The notes: generated by a model from the sequence alone, not told the origin. A DNA stretch of 40,962 bases from SIG452 sp045541975 (GCA_045541975.1 JAZQKB010000003.1:1-40962), one strand, 5' to 3'. Counted from the stretch's first letter, positions 33,055 through 40,962 are shown. Program-made: numbers and translations.

Positions 33055-33086
33055 AAAAGGCATGAGAATTATCCCATGCCTTTTTT
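33055..33086. terminator. Bidirectional terminator-like hairpin, copy 1
   Basis: AAAAAAGGCATG pairs with CATGCCTTTTTT around AGAATTATCC. The 28-base core is repeated at 33366-33394, about 310 bases to the right. Confidence 0.8.
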
Positions 33087-33132
33087 AATATTATATTGCT
33101 TTTGACAGAGCCAAAATGGGAGGAAAAATGAT

Positions 33133-33210
33133 GCACAAAGCGAAGGAACCGCACTCCCGCAGGGAGCGTAAGCCCAAAGGCGTACCGAGTGGTGAAGTTT
33201 GTACAGCGTT
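33133..33210 (-). repeat. Family A element, copy A6 (reverse, decayed)
   Basis: On the minus strand CTTCACCACTCG is followed by GTACGCC, then CTCCC-tgc-GGGAG as the second hairpin and GCGGTTCCTTCGC. The left arm of hairpin 1 is deleted. The second hairpin has a changed but still paired stem relative to A3. Confidence 0.65.
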
Positions 33211-33249
33211 TGAACAGTCTGCTATGCCAAAAATGGAAAGAAAAGGACA

Positions 33250-33310
33250 TAGAATCCGTAAACGAAACAGAAGGCGTACATTGGTACGCCGAGAGTGCAA
33301 GTTTGCGGAT
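33250..33310 (-). repeat. Family A element, copy A7 (reverse, partial)
   Basis: On the minus strand CTCTCGGCGTAC-caat-GTACGCCTTC preserves a perfect hairpin 1 (33273-33290), while the second hairpin region has decayed. Confidence 0.65.
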
Positions 33311-33365
33311 AGCAAAAGGCATTCAAATCAAAATTTGTGTCAACAAATTTTCACCTTGAAAAACG

Positions 33366-33394
33366 AAAGGCATGAGAATTATCCCATGCCTTTT
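33366..33394. terminator. Terminator-like hairpin, copy 2 (end of the isomerase operon)
   Basis: AAAGGCATG and CATGCCTTT with the same AGAATTATCC loop as 33055-33086. It lies 28 bases beyond the stop codon of the minus-strand isomerase-like gene and may end that transcript, although its minus-strand T tail is short. Confidence 0.65.
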
Positions 33395-33421
33395 GCGTTC
33401 TATGTTCTTTTATTCCATTTT

Positions 33422-34801
33422 TTAGAAAGCGAGAACTTCGATGCCCATGATGTTACCAAATTCAACAATCTGGTCATATAAATCTTCGCCGTAGCCTAAG
33501 CAGCCGTATTCGTTGTTCCAGCTTTCTACCAGAGCACCGATATCACCGTCCACTTTTACAAAAGCATGGGGCCAGAAGGGAATACCGCATTCGTGACGGC
33601 GAGCTTCCAGTTCTTCTTTTTTTGGCTGGAACACTTCGCAACGAGCTACGCAGATTCTGAATTTGCCGTCCACTCTGCTGATACGAGCCAGAACACCTTT
33701 ACCGCTCTTACATACTAAGTCGATGGATAAGCCGCCAGCTTCCCCTTCGGTGGGAATACCGTGACCTGCTAAGCTTACGCCGTCTTCATTTGCTAAGCAG
33801 GGAGGAACAGCACCGTCACCAATGATTTTGATTTCGTTGGTAGCTTTGTTCACGTGCTGCAAGTCACCGTAGTAGATGGGGTCTTTGGAAAGTCCCATAA
33901 TCATAATGGAGGTTAAGCAGGTGTTAAAGTCAGATAAGGTAGCGGTGGGAACACCGTCGTTTAGCATCATACTCTGTGCAAAACAGGTTGCAGCATAGTA
34001 GTCGCCCATACCGGGGAAGGACTGAATGGTGTAGTAATCAAAACCTTCTTTTTCTTTTAAGGTTTTTAACGCTAAGTACAGACGGATGGAACGGATGTTG
34101 CCGTCGTTACGGTCTACTTTGCAGGTGAAGTTGTTGTCAATCCAGTCACAAACTTTATCTACTTCTGCCTGGGGAATTGCTTTTGCAGTTTCTACCAGTT
34201 CCATAGTGTCACGGGTATCAATGTCAATACCGAAGGTTTTCATCCACTGAGAAGGATCTGCCACACCGCAGGTCTGACCCATACCACGACCGCCAAATGC
34301 TCTTAAGGTGGTCAGTTCCATGCTCTTTTTCAGTTTAGAAGCTTTACAGTAGTTAGCAACTCTTTTTACATTGGTAATATCGGACACACCGCCGTATACA
34401 AATTTATGTTTGATGCCAACTTCGTTTAAAGCTGCGCTTAATACCAAGCCGCCAACGGGACGCCAGCCCTGAGAACCGTCATGAGTCCAGATTACAATAC
34501 CTTTGCCGGTTTTTGCAAATTCACGAACTGCACCGATCATGTGTGCTGCCCATACCCAGGTACCGGAGAATAATACTAAGGTGTCGATAGAATCGTCTTT
34601 TGCTAATGGTAAAAGCACATTTTTTGCTTCTTCCTTGGTAGCAATGATTAATTTTTCTTCCACTAATTCCACGCCTTCCGCTTTCAGCGCTTTTTTGGAA
34701 TTTTCGATGACATTTTCATCAATGAATAAGTTGCCGTCCGGGTCTAATAAACCGTCTTTATGAACACCGTAAACGACAAATGCGGTTTTGGATTTTAACA
34801 T
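33422..34801 (-). CDS. L-fucose/L-arabinose isomerase-family protein
   Basis: This 459-residue cytoplasmic protein resembles the fucose/arabinose isomerase superfamily: an N-terminal Rossmann-like half (VLFSGTWVWAAHMIGA, GGLVLSAALNE) and a C-terminal half with SFPGMGDYYAATCFA, GDGAVPPCLANEDGVSLAGHGIP-type residues (seen as GDGAVPPCLANEDG) and CRHxFWPHAF-like CGIPFWPHAFVK. It should interconvert an aldose and a ketose using a metal ion, but the sugar cannot be assigned. GGAGAA lies upstream. It follows the DUF4432 gene by 37 bases on the same strand, and an FGGY kinase lies 4 kb away. Confidence 0.85.
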   Translation of the reverse strand: MLKSKTAFVVYGVHKDGLLDPDGNLFIDENVIENSKKALKAEGVELVEEKLIIATKEEAKNVLLPLAKDDSIDTLVLFSGTWVWAAHMIGAVREFAKTGKGIVIWTHDGSQGWRPVGGLVLSAALNEVGIKHKFVYGGVSDITNVKRVANYCKASKLKKSMELTTLRAFGGRGMGQTCGVADPSQWMKTFGIDIDTRDTMELVETAKAIPQAEVDKVCDWIDNNFTCKVDRNDGNIRSIRLYLALKTLKEKEGFDYYTIQSFPGMGDYYAATCFAQSMMLNDGVPTATLSDFNTCLTSIMIMGLSKDPIYYGDLQHVNKATNEIKIIGDGAVPPCLANEDGVSLAGHGIPTEGEAGGLSIDLVCKSGKGVLARISRVDGKFRICVARCEVFQPKKEELEARRHECGIPFWPHAFVKVDGDIGALVESWNNEYGCLGYGEDLYDQIVEFGNIMGIEVLAF

Positions 34802-34838
34802 AATGGTTTTCTCCTTTTTGGTTTTCTTTTTTGGTATA

Positions 34839-35867
34839 TTAACCTAATTTTTTTACAATTTCATCGTTGCCTGAAATCACTTGGATTTGCACACGGAATT
34901 TTTTGGTTTCTCCCGGCGCTAAGAAGGGGAGCAGACCGTTTTTTCTCAGATAATCACGGGATTCGCAAGGCACATTTGCAGGCTCTAATGCCAGTACATA
35001 GTCTTTTACATCCTCTAACACCCATTGGGTTAAGTAGGGCAATTCTTTGGAATCAAAGGTGATGGCAACGGCAATGCCACCGTCTAAGGCGGGATTATGA
35101 ATCCACACGGTTTCGGTGCCACTGGAGAAGGTGTGCATATAATTTTTTTCGGCATTTTCTCCGTTTGGTGCTTTGATGCTGTCTTTTTCGTCCATTCGCT
35201 CGTTGGTATATTCATCATAACCCACGCATTTTTTAGAGGGAACATGCACAATGGCATCTTCCGATAACAACGGATAGCCGAAGTTAATGTGATAGAGCAG
35301 ATTGAAAGGACACTCTTTGCCACCTTCGTTGGTGATTTCATCTTCAATTACCACAGAGGATTCTCCAAATTTGGAAGAAATGCTTCGTTTGATGGCAATT
35401 TTATGACCAAAGGGAGTGGAATCGGAAAGTTCTCCCGTAATTTTTAAAATTCCCTTTTTGTAGTCCGATAAGTCACACACTTTTTTGGCAGGAAGGGATG
35501 TCCATCTGCCGTGCTGACCTAATATTTCACCGTCATCCTCGCAGGGAGGGCCTAAATGAGTGGGTCCGCAGGTGGTGAGTAACCCTGCAGAAAAGGTCCG
35601 AAGCCACTGGATATCGGACGCATCAAAATGAGCAGGATTTGCTTCCATATTTTCGGTTAAAAACACCAGATTGGTGCCCTTGTAGGATGCTAAGGAAATG
35701 TCTAACCCACGGTCACACACCACGGTGTAGGAAAACCCGCTTCCTGTGTTAACGTCAATACAACGGGTGCCGTTTGCAATGCCGTCGGTAAGACGGTAGT
35801 GGCGGGTACCTCCCAGCTGACAGGTATTCCCCATATATTTTTTCAGTTCTTCTCTGTGATCGCTCAT
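34839..35867 (-). CDS. DUF4432 family protein (aldose-epimerase-like)
   Basis: This 342-residue protein has the beta-sandwich pattern of the galactose-mutarotase superfamily, in its DUF4432 branch: CDRGLDISLASYKG near residue 50, LLTTCGPTHLGPP near 95, NLLYHINFGYPLL near 190 and LALEPANVPCESRDYLRK near 290. It probably interconverts anomers or processes the sugar used by the adjacent isomerase. The start at 35867 is set by GGAGGA six bases upstream; 11 more residues upstream have no site. It is the first gene of the minus-strand pair; its promoter must lie in 35880-36000. Confidence 0.85.
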   Translation of the reverse strand: MSDHREELKKYMGNTCQLGGTRHYRLTDGIANGTRCIDVNTGSGFSYTVVCDRGLDISLASYKGTNLVFLTENMEANPAHFDASDIQWLRTFSAGLLTTCGPTHLGPPCEDDGEILGQHGRWTSLPAKKVCDLSDYKKGILKITGELSDSTPFGHKIAIKRSISSKFGESSVVIEDEITNEGGKECPFNLLYHINFGYPLLSEDAIVHVPSKKCVGYDEYTNERMDEKDSIKAPNGENAEKNYMHTFSSGTETVWIHNPALDGGIAVAITFDSKELPYLTQWVLEDVKDYVLALEPANVPCESRDYLRKNGLLPFLAPGETKKFRVQIQVISGNDEIVKKLG

Positions 35868-36039
35868 AGCGGGTTCCTCCGATAAGGTCTTTTGGATCAT
35901 TCGATATTCTTCTGTGATTACAATTTTTGGATTCTATTTTCATTGTATCAAATATCCTGCATGAAAAAAAGATATATTTGTGCAAACTATGTGTCATTTG
36001 TTCAGAAAGTTACATTTTGTATATATTTTTTATTTTAAA

Positions 36040-36068
36040 TTGACATTTTTGCCTGAATATGCTACAAT
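36040..36068 (+). promoter_or_regulatory. Promoter of trkH-trkA
   Basis: TTGACA (36040-36045) and TACAAT (36063-36068) with 17-base spacing, 36 bases before the trkH start. The remaining 200 bases between the divergent genes contain A/T-rich sequence; AGTTACATTTTGTATAT at 36009-36025 resembles a stretch at 40748-40765. Confidence 0.75.
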
Positions 36069-36104
36069 CAACCTGTTAAATTATGTTTCATGGGGAGAAA
36101 CATT

Positions 36105-37454
36105 ATGAAGAAAAAAAAGATAGTGCTGTCTTCAATGCAAGTTATTTTACTTGGTTTTTTTGGCTTGATTTTATTGGGGAGCTTGTTGCTCCAGTTACCC
36201 ATCAGCTTCCAAAAAGGACAATCTGTAGCTTATATGGATGCATTATTCACGGCTACCACCTCGGTTTGTGTAACCGGATTGGTTACGGTGCCCGTTGCAG
36301 AAACCTTCAGCATTTTCGGGCAGGCTGTGATTCTTCTGCTCATACAGGTTGGCGGGCTTGGGGTGATTACCGTGGCGGCGGCACTGATGATTTCTTTTCA
36401 GAAAAAATTGGGAATAAATGACCGCATTTTAATCAGTGATTCCTTTAATTTAAGCTCTATGAACGGTATTGTCAGCTTTGTAAAAAGGGTAATTGCATTT
36501 ACATTTGCCATCGAGGGGCTTGGTGCCCTTTTGTATATGACGGTGTTTATCCCCGAATACGGTGTTACCGGAATCTGGTATGCGGTGTTTCATTCCGTTT
36601 CGGCATTTTGCAATGCAGGGATTGATTTGATTGGAAACCAAAGCTTTTATCCCTATGTGTTAAATCCCACCGTGAATTTCACCACCATGTTTTTGATTAT
36701 TTCTGGTGGGTTAGGCTTTGTGGTCTGGTTTGATATACTTGAAAATCTCCGGCGTAAGAAAAGAAGCGGTATCCGATTTCTTACCCTGCACAGCAAAATC
36801 GTGCTGTGTGTCACGGCAGTTTTAGTGATTGGCGGCGGGCTTATTTTCTTTCTGCTGGAACAGAACAATCCCTTAACCATCGGGAATTATTCTTTCGGGG
36901 AGAAAGCGATGATTTCTGCATTCCAGTCGGTTACCACCAGAACAGCCGGCTTTGCCACTGTTCCTCAAGAAAATTTGACGGGAGGCTCCGCATTTTTCAG
37001 CATGCTTTTAATGTTGATAGGCGGTTCTCCTGCAGGCACGGCAGGCGGGATCAAAACGGTTACGCTGTTTGTATTGATGATGACCACGTTAGCGGTGATT
37101 CGCTCCAAACGGTCAGTAGATGTCTTCCATCGGCAAATTGGGTTGGAAGCGGTAAAAAAAGCTGTTGCGGTTTTCTTGTTCTCTCTGCTCATCGTGATTT
37201 TATCCACCTTTTTGCTTCTGATTATGCAGGGCGGAGACCTTTTGGATATCTTGTACGAAACCGTCAGTGCCACCGCAACCGTTGGTTTAACCCGTAATTT
37301 CACAGGTAGCTTGAACCTGTTTGGAAAGCTTGTAATTATTTTTACGATGTATTTCGGAAGAGTGGGTCCAATTTCTCTGGCATTTGCTTTCAGTACTGAT
37401 AAAAGCCGTGAAAATACTGTGGTGAATCCGCAGGAAGAGATCATTGTAGGATAA
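36105..37454 (+). CDS. Potassium uptake channel subunit (TrkH/KtrB family)
   Basis: This 449-residue membrane protein comprises four membrane-pore-membrane units. Selectivity-filter regions are TTSVCVTGLVTV, HSVSAFCNAGIDLIG, SVTTRTAGFATVP and VSATATVGLTRNF, each with the conserved glycine. The size and the adjacent RCK subunit fit KtrB-type sodium-dependent K+ uptake. I chose ATG 36105 with GGGGAG seven bases before it; ATG 36090 precedes this site. It is followed 12 bases later by its RCK partner gene. Confidence 0.94.
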   Translation: MKKKKIVLSSMQVILLGFFGLILLGSLLLQLPISFQKGQSVAYMDALFTATTSVCVTGLVTVPVAETFSIFGQAVILLLIQVGGLGVITVAAALMISFQKKLGINDRILISDSFNLSSMNGIVSFVKRVIAFTFAIEGLGALLYMTVFIPEYGVTGIWYAVFHSVSAFCNAGIDLIGNQSFYPYVLNPTVNFTTMFLIISGGLGFVVWFDILENLRRKKRSGIRFLTLHSKIVLCVTAVLVIGGGLIFFLLEQNNPLTIGNYSFGEKAMISAFQSVTTRTAGFATVPQENLTGGSAFFSMLLMLIGGSPAGTAGGIKTVTLFVLMMTTLAVIRSKRSVDVFHRQIGLEAVKKAVAVFLFSLLIVILSTFLLLIMQGGDLLDILYETVSATATVGLTRNFTGSLNLFGKLVIIFTMYFGRVGPISLAFAFSTDKSRENTVVNPQEEIIVG

Positions 37455-37466
37455 AGGAGAAAGAAT

Positions 37467-38117
37467 ATGAAACTTCAAAAAAGCTATGCTGTGTTTGGAC
37501 TGGGAAGATATGGGAAAGCTGTGGTAAAAGAGCTTTTGGATCATGGCGCCTCCGTTTTGGCTGTGGATCGAAACCAAAAAACCGTGGACTCCCTAGCGGA
37601 TGAAATTCCGTTGGTCAAATGTGCCGACGTGACGGATTCCAATGTGGTCAAACAGCTAGGTATTTCAGAATTTGACGTGGTGGTTATCGCCATGGCGGAA
37701 AGTCTGGAAGCAAGCATTATGGCAACACTTCTTTGCAAGGAACAAAAGGTAAAGACTGTTATCGTAAAATGTGCGAATGAAGCGCATCGCGAAATTCTAA
37801 TGAAATTGGGAGCAGATGAAGCGGTGGTGCCGGAATATGAATCAGGTGTGCGGTTGGCGAAAAATCTGGTTTCTTCCGGCTTTGTGGATATTGCGGATAT
37901 TTCGGAGGATATTTCTGTGTTGGAGCTTCCGATTAAAGCGGAATGGGTTGGAAAAACACTTTTGGAATTAGAGCTTCGTAGAAAATACAATATGAATGTG
38001 GTTGCACTAAAAACGGAGGACGTTATTGATATTTCGTTCCGTCCCGACACCATTTTGCAGACAGGCACCCAAATGATTGTGATTGCTGATAAAAATATGT
38101 TGGCTCGAATGAAATAG
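37467..38117 (+). CDS. RCK-domain potassium uptake regulator (TrkA/KtrA)
   Basis: This 216-residue cytoplasmic subunit has an N-terminal RCK Rossmann domain (FGLGRYGKAVVKEL at residues 9-22, VDRNQKTVD, CADVTDSNVV) that binds NAD(H) or ATP, and a C-terminal TrkA_C domain (ISVLELPIKAEWVGKTL). It gates the TrkH/KtrB pore encoded just upstream. AAAGGAG precedes the ATG. The next gene, the AraC-type regulator, starts eight bases later, so the three may be on one transcript. Confidence 0.95.
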   Translation: MKLQKSYAVFGLGRYGKAVVKELLDHGASVLAVDRNQKTVDSLADEIPLVKCADVTDSNVVKQLGISEFDVVVIAMAESLEASIMATLLCKEQKVKTVIVKCANEAHREILMKLGADEAVVPEYESGVRLAKNLVSSGFVDIADISEDISVLELPIKAEWVGKTLLELELRRKYNMNVVALKTEDVIDISFRPDTILQTGTQMIVIADKNMLARMK

Positions 38118-38125
38118 AGGATGTT

Positions 38126-38959
38126 ATGTTACAGATCAATCAGGTAAATTTATACAAAATATTCCGTGATTTTTACACGCTCACAAATATGCGTGTTGTG
38201 CTGTTTGGCACAGAGGGACAACCGCTGATGGAGTATCCCTCCTCACGGCATAATTTCTGTGACCTGCTGTGCAAAAATCCTCATTGGGCAAGTAAATGCG
38301 AGGAATGCGACAAAAAGTATGTAGAACGCTGCTCCCGTGAGCAGAAAACATTGAAGTATTTCTGCCATTTGGGGCTTTGGGAATGCATTGTTCCCATTTA
38401 TGATGATAACGGTATTATTGGCTATGTGATGTTTGGTCAGGTGCTTCCCCAGGGAGAAGCTACCACCACCAAGGAGCAATTCTGGGCACAGTTTTCAGAA
38501 GAAGATTTTCCCGGTATCACGGATGCTATCCGAAAGATTCCTGCCAAGTCCAAAGCAGAGTTGGACGCCTGCATTACGGTGCTCCAGGCGTTGGCGACAT
38601 ATATGCTGTCTAACCAGTGGGTAACTCCTCAAAAATCAGAATTTATCCGTCATATGGATAAATTTATTGAAAAAAATTTGGAAAAAAATATCGGTGTGGA
38701 TGACATCTGTGCCGAATTTCATATCCGAAGAACCCGTCTTTACAGCGTGGCAAAGGACTATCTTGGTTGCCCCATTGCCGAGTATATCAGAAAGCAAAAA
38801 ATTCAGCATGCCTGTCGCTTGCTTTTAGAAACTGACGATTCGGTCAACCAGATTGCCTATCGGGTCGGCTTTTATGACTACGGTCATTTCTCCAGAATTT
38901 TCAGGCAATTAAAGGGTATTACCGCCACTGCATACCGAAAAAAACACCGTCACAGATAA
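38126..38959 (+). CDS. AraC-family regulator with PocR sensory domain
   Basis: This 277-residue transcription factor has an N-terminal PocR-type domain (about residues 15-155) with cysteines CDLLCKN, CEECDKK, CSREQK and CHLGLWECIVP, and a C-terminal AraC helix-turn-helix pair (NIGVDDICAEFHIRRTRLY and DDSVNQIAYRVGFYDYGHF with FKG-like RQLKGITATAYRKKHR). PocR domains bind small molecules such as diols or related metabolites. Although it directly follows trkA, its likely targets are the flanking isomerase, epimerase-like and kinase genes. A GAGG site lies six bases before the ATG. Confidence 0.92.
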   Translation: MLQINQVNLYKIFRDFYTLTNMRVVLFGTEGQPLMEYPSSRHNFCDLLCKNPHWASKCEECDKKYVERCSREQKTLKYFCHLGLWECIVPIYDDNGIIGYVMFGQVLPQGEATTTKEQFWAQFSEEDFPGITDAIRKIPAKSKAELDACITVLQALATYMLSNQWVTPQKSEFIRHMDKFIEKNLEKNIGVDDICAEFHIRRTRLYSVAKDYLGCPIAEYIRKQKIQHACRLLLETDDSVNQIAYRVGFYDYGHFSRIFRQLKGITATAYRKKHRHR

Positions 38960-38972
38960 CATCCTAAAAAAT

Positions 38973-39012
38973 ACAAAAAACCGTTTGACAAACTGCCAAA
39001 CGGTTTTCTTTT
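38973..39012. terminator. Bidirectional terminator between the AraC-type gene and the FGGY kinase gene
   Basis: AAAAAACCGTTTG pairs with CAAACGGTTTT around ACAAACTGC, with A- and T-rich flanks on both strands, between two convergent genes. Confidence 0.9.
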
Positions 39013-40491
39013 TTATAAGCTTTTTACTGCTTTATATAAGTTTTCATATTTTTTGTAGTGTGTCTGGTAAGCTTCAGATACCGCCGGATTGGGATGGAAA
39101 ATCTTACGAACTTTAACCAGTTTTTCCACCGCTTCTTCCACAGAAGTCCATACGCCCATCGCCACACCTGTTAATGCCACAGTACCTGCAGAACCAACTT
39201 CCTTGCAGTCTAATGCAGTGATGTCGGTATTTAAAATGTCTGCCTTAATCTGCAGCCATAAGTCAGAGGTGGCACCGCCGCCGGTAGCACGGATTTCCTG
39301 AATCTGACCGGTCATTTCCTTCATGGTGTTGAAGTTTAAGAGCATTTCGTAGGAAGTGCCTTCCATTAAGGCTTTGTATAAGTCATATTTGGAAGTTTCT
39401 AAGGTAATGCCCACAAATGCTGCTTTGGAATCGTTATCCATATAGGGAGTTGCAGCTCCGGAGAAGTGGGGAAGCACTAAAATGCCGGTCGGTCCTTCGG
39501 GAGCCATATTGTCAAGCTGGGCATACACATTTTTGCCTGCTGCTTCCGCTTCTTTGTTTTCCAATTCCGCAAAATTATCACGGAACCATTTTAAGGTTGC
39601 ACCGCCGGTATAAGACAGCGCATAGCAAGCGTACTGGTCGCCTAAGTAAGGCACGATGGAGTAACCGCATTTGTAGATACCCGGATTGGTGGGTTTTTCG
39701 TTTAATACCACGGGAATACATTCCACGGTGCCGGTGCCGTCCATAGCAGAATCGGTGGAGAAAATACCTGCACCAATCATACCGCCAACCTGGTCATGAC
39801 CGCCGTTGACGATGGTAATATCATATGTAATGCCTAACAGGTTTTTGATTGCATCGGTAACGGTTCCTGCAACGGTTCCGGTGGGAACAGCTTTGGACAT
39901 TAACGCCAGATCCACGCCTAATTTCTGGAAACCTTCTTCATAGTAGCAACGGTTTTCAATGTCAAACATACCGGTACGTGCTGCCAGAGAATAGTCAATC
40001 TGTGCATTTCCCGTTAAGGTATACACAATGAAGTCTTCCCCTAATAAAATGTGCTTACATTTTTGGTAAAGCTCGGGATTATGGTATTTCTGCCATAAAA
40101 TTTTGGGGAAGCTGTAAAGGGAATGGGGTTCTACACCAGTGATTTCTGCTAAGTGTTCTTTGCCCATCATGTCGCACATCAGCTTGCATTCTTCCTCGCC
40201 TCTGGGATCCGTATACAGCATGGAAGGTGCTAAAATATTGTCGTCTTCATCCAGCATGGCAAAGGTTTCACCAAAGCTGGTAACGCCCAATGCGTCAATC
40301 TGATATTCGGCTACTGCCTGCTTTAACAGAGATAATACCCCTGCTTTTACATCGTTAAAATCAATTTCGTGTTGACCGTTTTTGCGGATGATGTCATATT
40401 CTTTATAGTAAGTGGTCAATAACTCCGCCTGATCATTGTACAACGCGATTTTACAACCGGTTGTGCCTACGTCTAAGCCGCCTAAGATCAT
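39013..40491 (-). CDS. FGGY-family sugar kinase
   Basis: This 492-residue kinase begins MILGGLDVGTTGCK (nucleotide-binding loop) and has VTSFGETFAML, the catalytic aspartate in NGGHDQVGGMIGAG near residue 238, DGTGTVECI, GILVLPHFSGAATPY and ATGGGATSDLWLQ. The family includes xylulokinase, fuculokinase and rhamnulokinase; the substrate is not decided by sequence. The start at 40491 lies nine bases after AGGAGG; the annotated frame extends 20 more residues upstream but through the site and promoter. It probably phosphorylates the ketose made by the isomerase-like protein at 33422. Confidence 0.92.
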   Translation of the reverse strand: MILGGLDVGTTGCKIALYNDQAELLTTYYKEYDIIRKNGQHEIDFNDVKAGVLSLLKQAVAEYQIDALGVTSFGETFAMLDEDDNILAPSMLYTDPRGEEECKLMCDMMGKEHLAEITGVEPHSLYSFPKILWQKYHNPELYQKCKHILLGEDFIVYTLTGNAQIDYSLAARTGMFDIENRCYYEEGFQKLGVDLALMSKAVPTGTVAGTVTDAIKNLLGITYDITIVNGGHDQVGGMIGAGIFSTDSAMDGTGTVECIPVVLNEKPTNPGIYKCGYSIVPYLGDQYACYALSYTGGATLKWFRDNFAELENKEAEAAGKNVYAQLDNMAPEGPTGILVLPHFSGAATPYMDNDSKAAFVGITLETSKYDLYKALMEGTSYEMLLNFNTMKEMTGQIQEIRATGGGATSDLWLQIKADILNTDITALDCKEVGSAGTVALTGVAMGVWTSVEEAVEKLVKVRKIFHPNPAVSEAYQTHYKKYENLYKAVKSL

Positions 40492-40522
40492 GGGAAACAT
40501 CCTCCTTTTTTTAGTTAGCTTT

Positions 40523-40551
40523 ATTATAGCAAATAAGCAGGAAACATTCAA
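40523..40551 (-). promoter_or_regulatory. Promoter of the FGGY kinase gene
   Basis: On the minus strand TTGAAT (40551-40546) and TATAAT (40528-40523) are 17 bases apart, 31 bases before the kinase start. Confidence 0.8.
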
Positions 40552-40616
40552 GTCTTTTTTAGAAAAATTGTGTCGGAAAGTGAAATAAGGTTCAAATCCT
40601 ATTAGTTAATTGAAAA

Positions 40617-40660
40617 TAAAAAAAGATGAGCAGCATCTTGCGACACTGCTCACTTTTTTC
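40617..40660. terminator. Terminator-like hairpin upstream of the kinase promoter
   Basis: TGAGCAG pairs with CTGCTCA around CATCTTGCGACA, with A-rich left and T-rich right flanks. It does not follow a gene in this window on either strand. Confidence 0.6.
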
Positions 40661-40774
40661 TGGTGCGAGTGTTCATAACGTGTCAAAATAAAAATAACAA
40701 TAAAACGGCGTCAAATCGCATAATTCTATAAACAAATTACCATCAAAGTGACATTTTGTAGGTATATTTACCCC

Positions 40775-40796
40775 TGTATAGTTAATATTATATACA
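40775..40796. promoter_or_regulatory. Inverted repeat upstream of the last promoter
   Basis: TGTATA and TATACA separated by ten A/T-rich bases, 19 bases before the -35 box at 40815. It may be an operator. The surrounding gene-free DNA (40552-40814) shows no coding potential. Confidence 0.3.
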
Positions 40797-40814
40797 AAAA
40801 TTAATTGGTGGGAC

Positions 40815-40843
40815 TTGAAATAATGGAATATATATGCTATAAT
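40815..40843 (+). promoter_or_regulatory. Promoter reading out of the right end of the window
   Basis: TTGAAA (40815-40820) and a perfect TATAAT (40838-40843) with 17-base spacing, followed by GGAAAGGAG at 40859-40867. Confidence 0.75.
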
Positions 40844-40906
40844 AATGATCACAAGAAAGGAAAGGAGAATTATACAAAGAGCAATTCTTTGTTTAGAACA
40901 TTTGGT

Positions 40907-40962
40907 ATGTGTACATTTATAAAAATGGAATATTTAGTTGCAAATGCATTAGTTGAGTTGTA
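40907..40962 (+). CDS. Possible start of a truncated gene
   Basis: From ATG 40907 the frame stays open to the window end (about 18 residues, MCTFIKMEY and onward); an in-frame TTG lies at 40889. The ribosome-binding site at 40859-40867 is too far from either start unless the small hairpin ACAAAGA...TTCTTTGT at 40874-40892 brings them together. No family can be assigned from so little sequence. Confidence 0.25.
   Translation, partial: MCTFIKMEYLVANALVEL

Noticed and set aside
33116..33481. Plus-strand frame of 121 codons
   Set aside because: It is made of reversed family A copies and the second hairpin, and overlaps the end of the isomerase-like gene on the other strand.
34503..34763. Plus-strand frame opposite the isomerase-like gene
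   Set aside because: It is a shadow of the conserved minus-strand gene and has no ribosome-binding site.

Overview
The window reads as chromosome of an anaerobic, moderately AT-rich Bacillota bacterium, most likely class Clostridia. The reasons are WhiA, class III fructose-bisphosphatase, CarD, YuzA-like DUF378 and CD1247-like proteins, S-layer homology domains, Shine-Dalgarno sequences of the AGGAGG type before almost every gene, and a strictly anaerobic enzyme set (indolepyruvate:ferredoxin oxidoreductase, flavodiiron protein, rubredoxin, rubrerythrin). No phage, transposase, CRISPR array or tRNA was seen. I cannot name the species.

Layout. 1-556: end of an rRNA operon (5S rRNA, terminator) and two palindromic repeats. 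557-6401: a ComEC-like metallo-beta-lactamase gene, then a run of S-layer protein, HprK/PEPCK-like P-loop protein, membrane protein, PHP phosphoesterase and YebC. 6538-8771: fbp and a DUF378 membrane protein. 8783-9262: a repeat-rich island. 9264-12172 (minus strand): carD-ispD-ispF-ECF S component-rdgB. 12353-17385: a leader that may be a structured RNA, then an AMP-forming acyl-CoA ligase, iorA, iorB and an LCP protein. 17469-26450: recX-rimO-PHP-ROK glucokinase-murB-whiA-dnaE. 26456-28736: a small lipoprotein, a thioesterase, efp and a Cys/Asp-rich zinc-ribbon protein. 28748-29409: a gene-free, repeat-rich interval. 29410-32928: fused flavodiiron protein, rubredoxin, rubrerythrin and a ZIP transporter. 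33422-40491: a sugar locus (fucose-isomerase-like, DUF4432 epimerase-like, FGGY kinase) surrounding trkH-trkA and a PocR/AraC regulator. 40552-40962: regulatory DNA and possibly the start of a truncated gene.

How the genes work together. The ligase-IorAB set suggests ferredoxin-linked oxidation of aryl-pyruvates with CoA-thioester chemistry. The FprA fusion, rubredoxin and rubrerythrin form an oxygen/peroxide detoxification set. The isomerase, kinase and epimerase-like genes look like catabolism of one unidentified sugar, probably controlled by the AraC-type regulator. The rest is mostly housekeeping: isoprenoid precursors, cell wall, replication and translation.

The most unusual content lies between genes. 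Family A is a roughly 100-bp palindromic element (five copies plus two decayed or partial ones) that folds as an outer stem with two inner hairpins, and its copies differ by compensatory changes. Family B is a roughly 140-150-bp element present twice in opposite orientations. A third, single element is bounded by perfect 17-bp inverted repeats. No protein-coding explanation was found for any of them.
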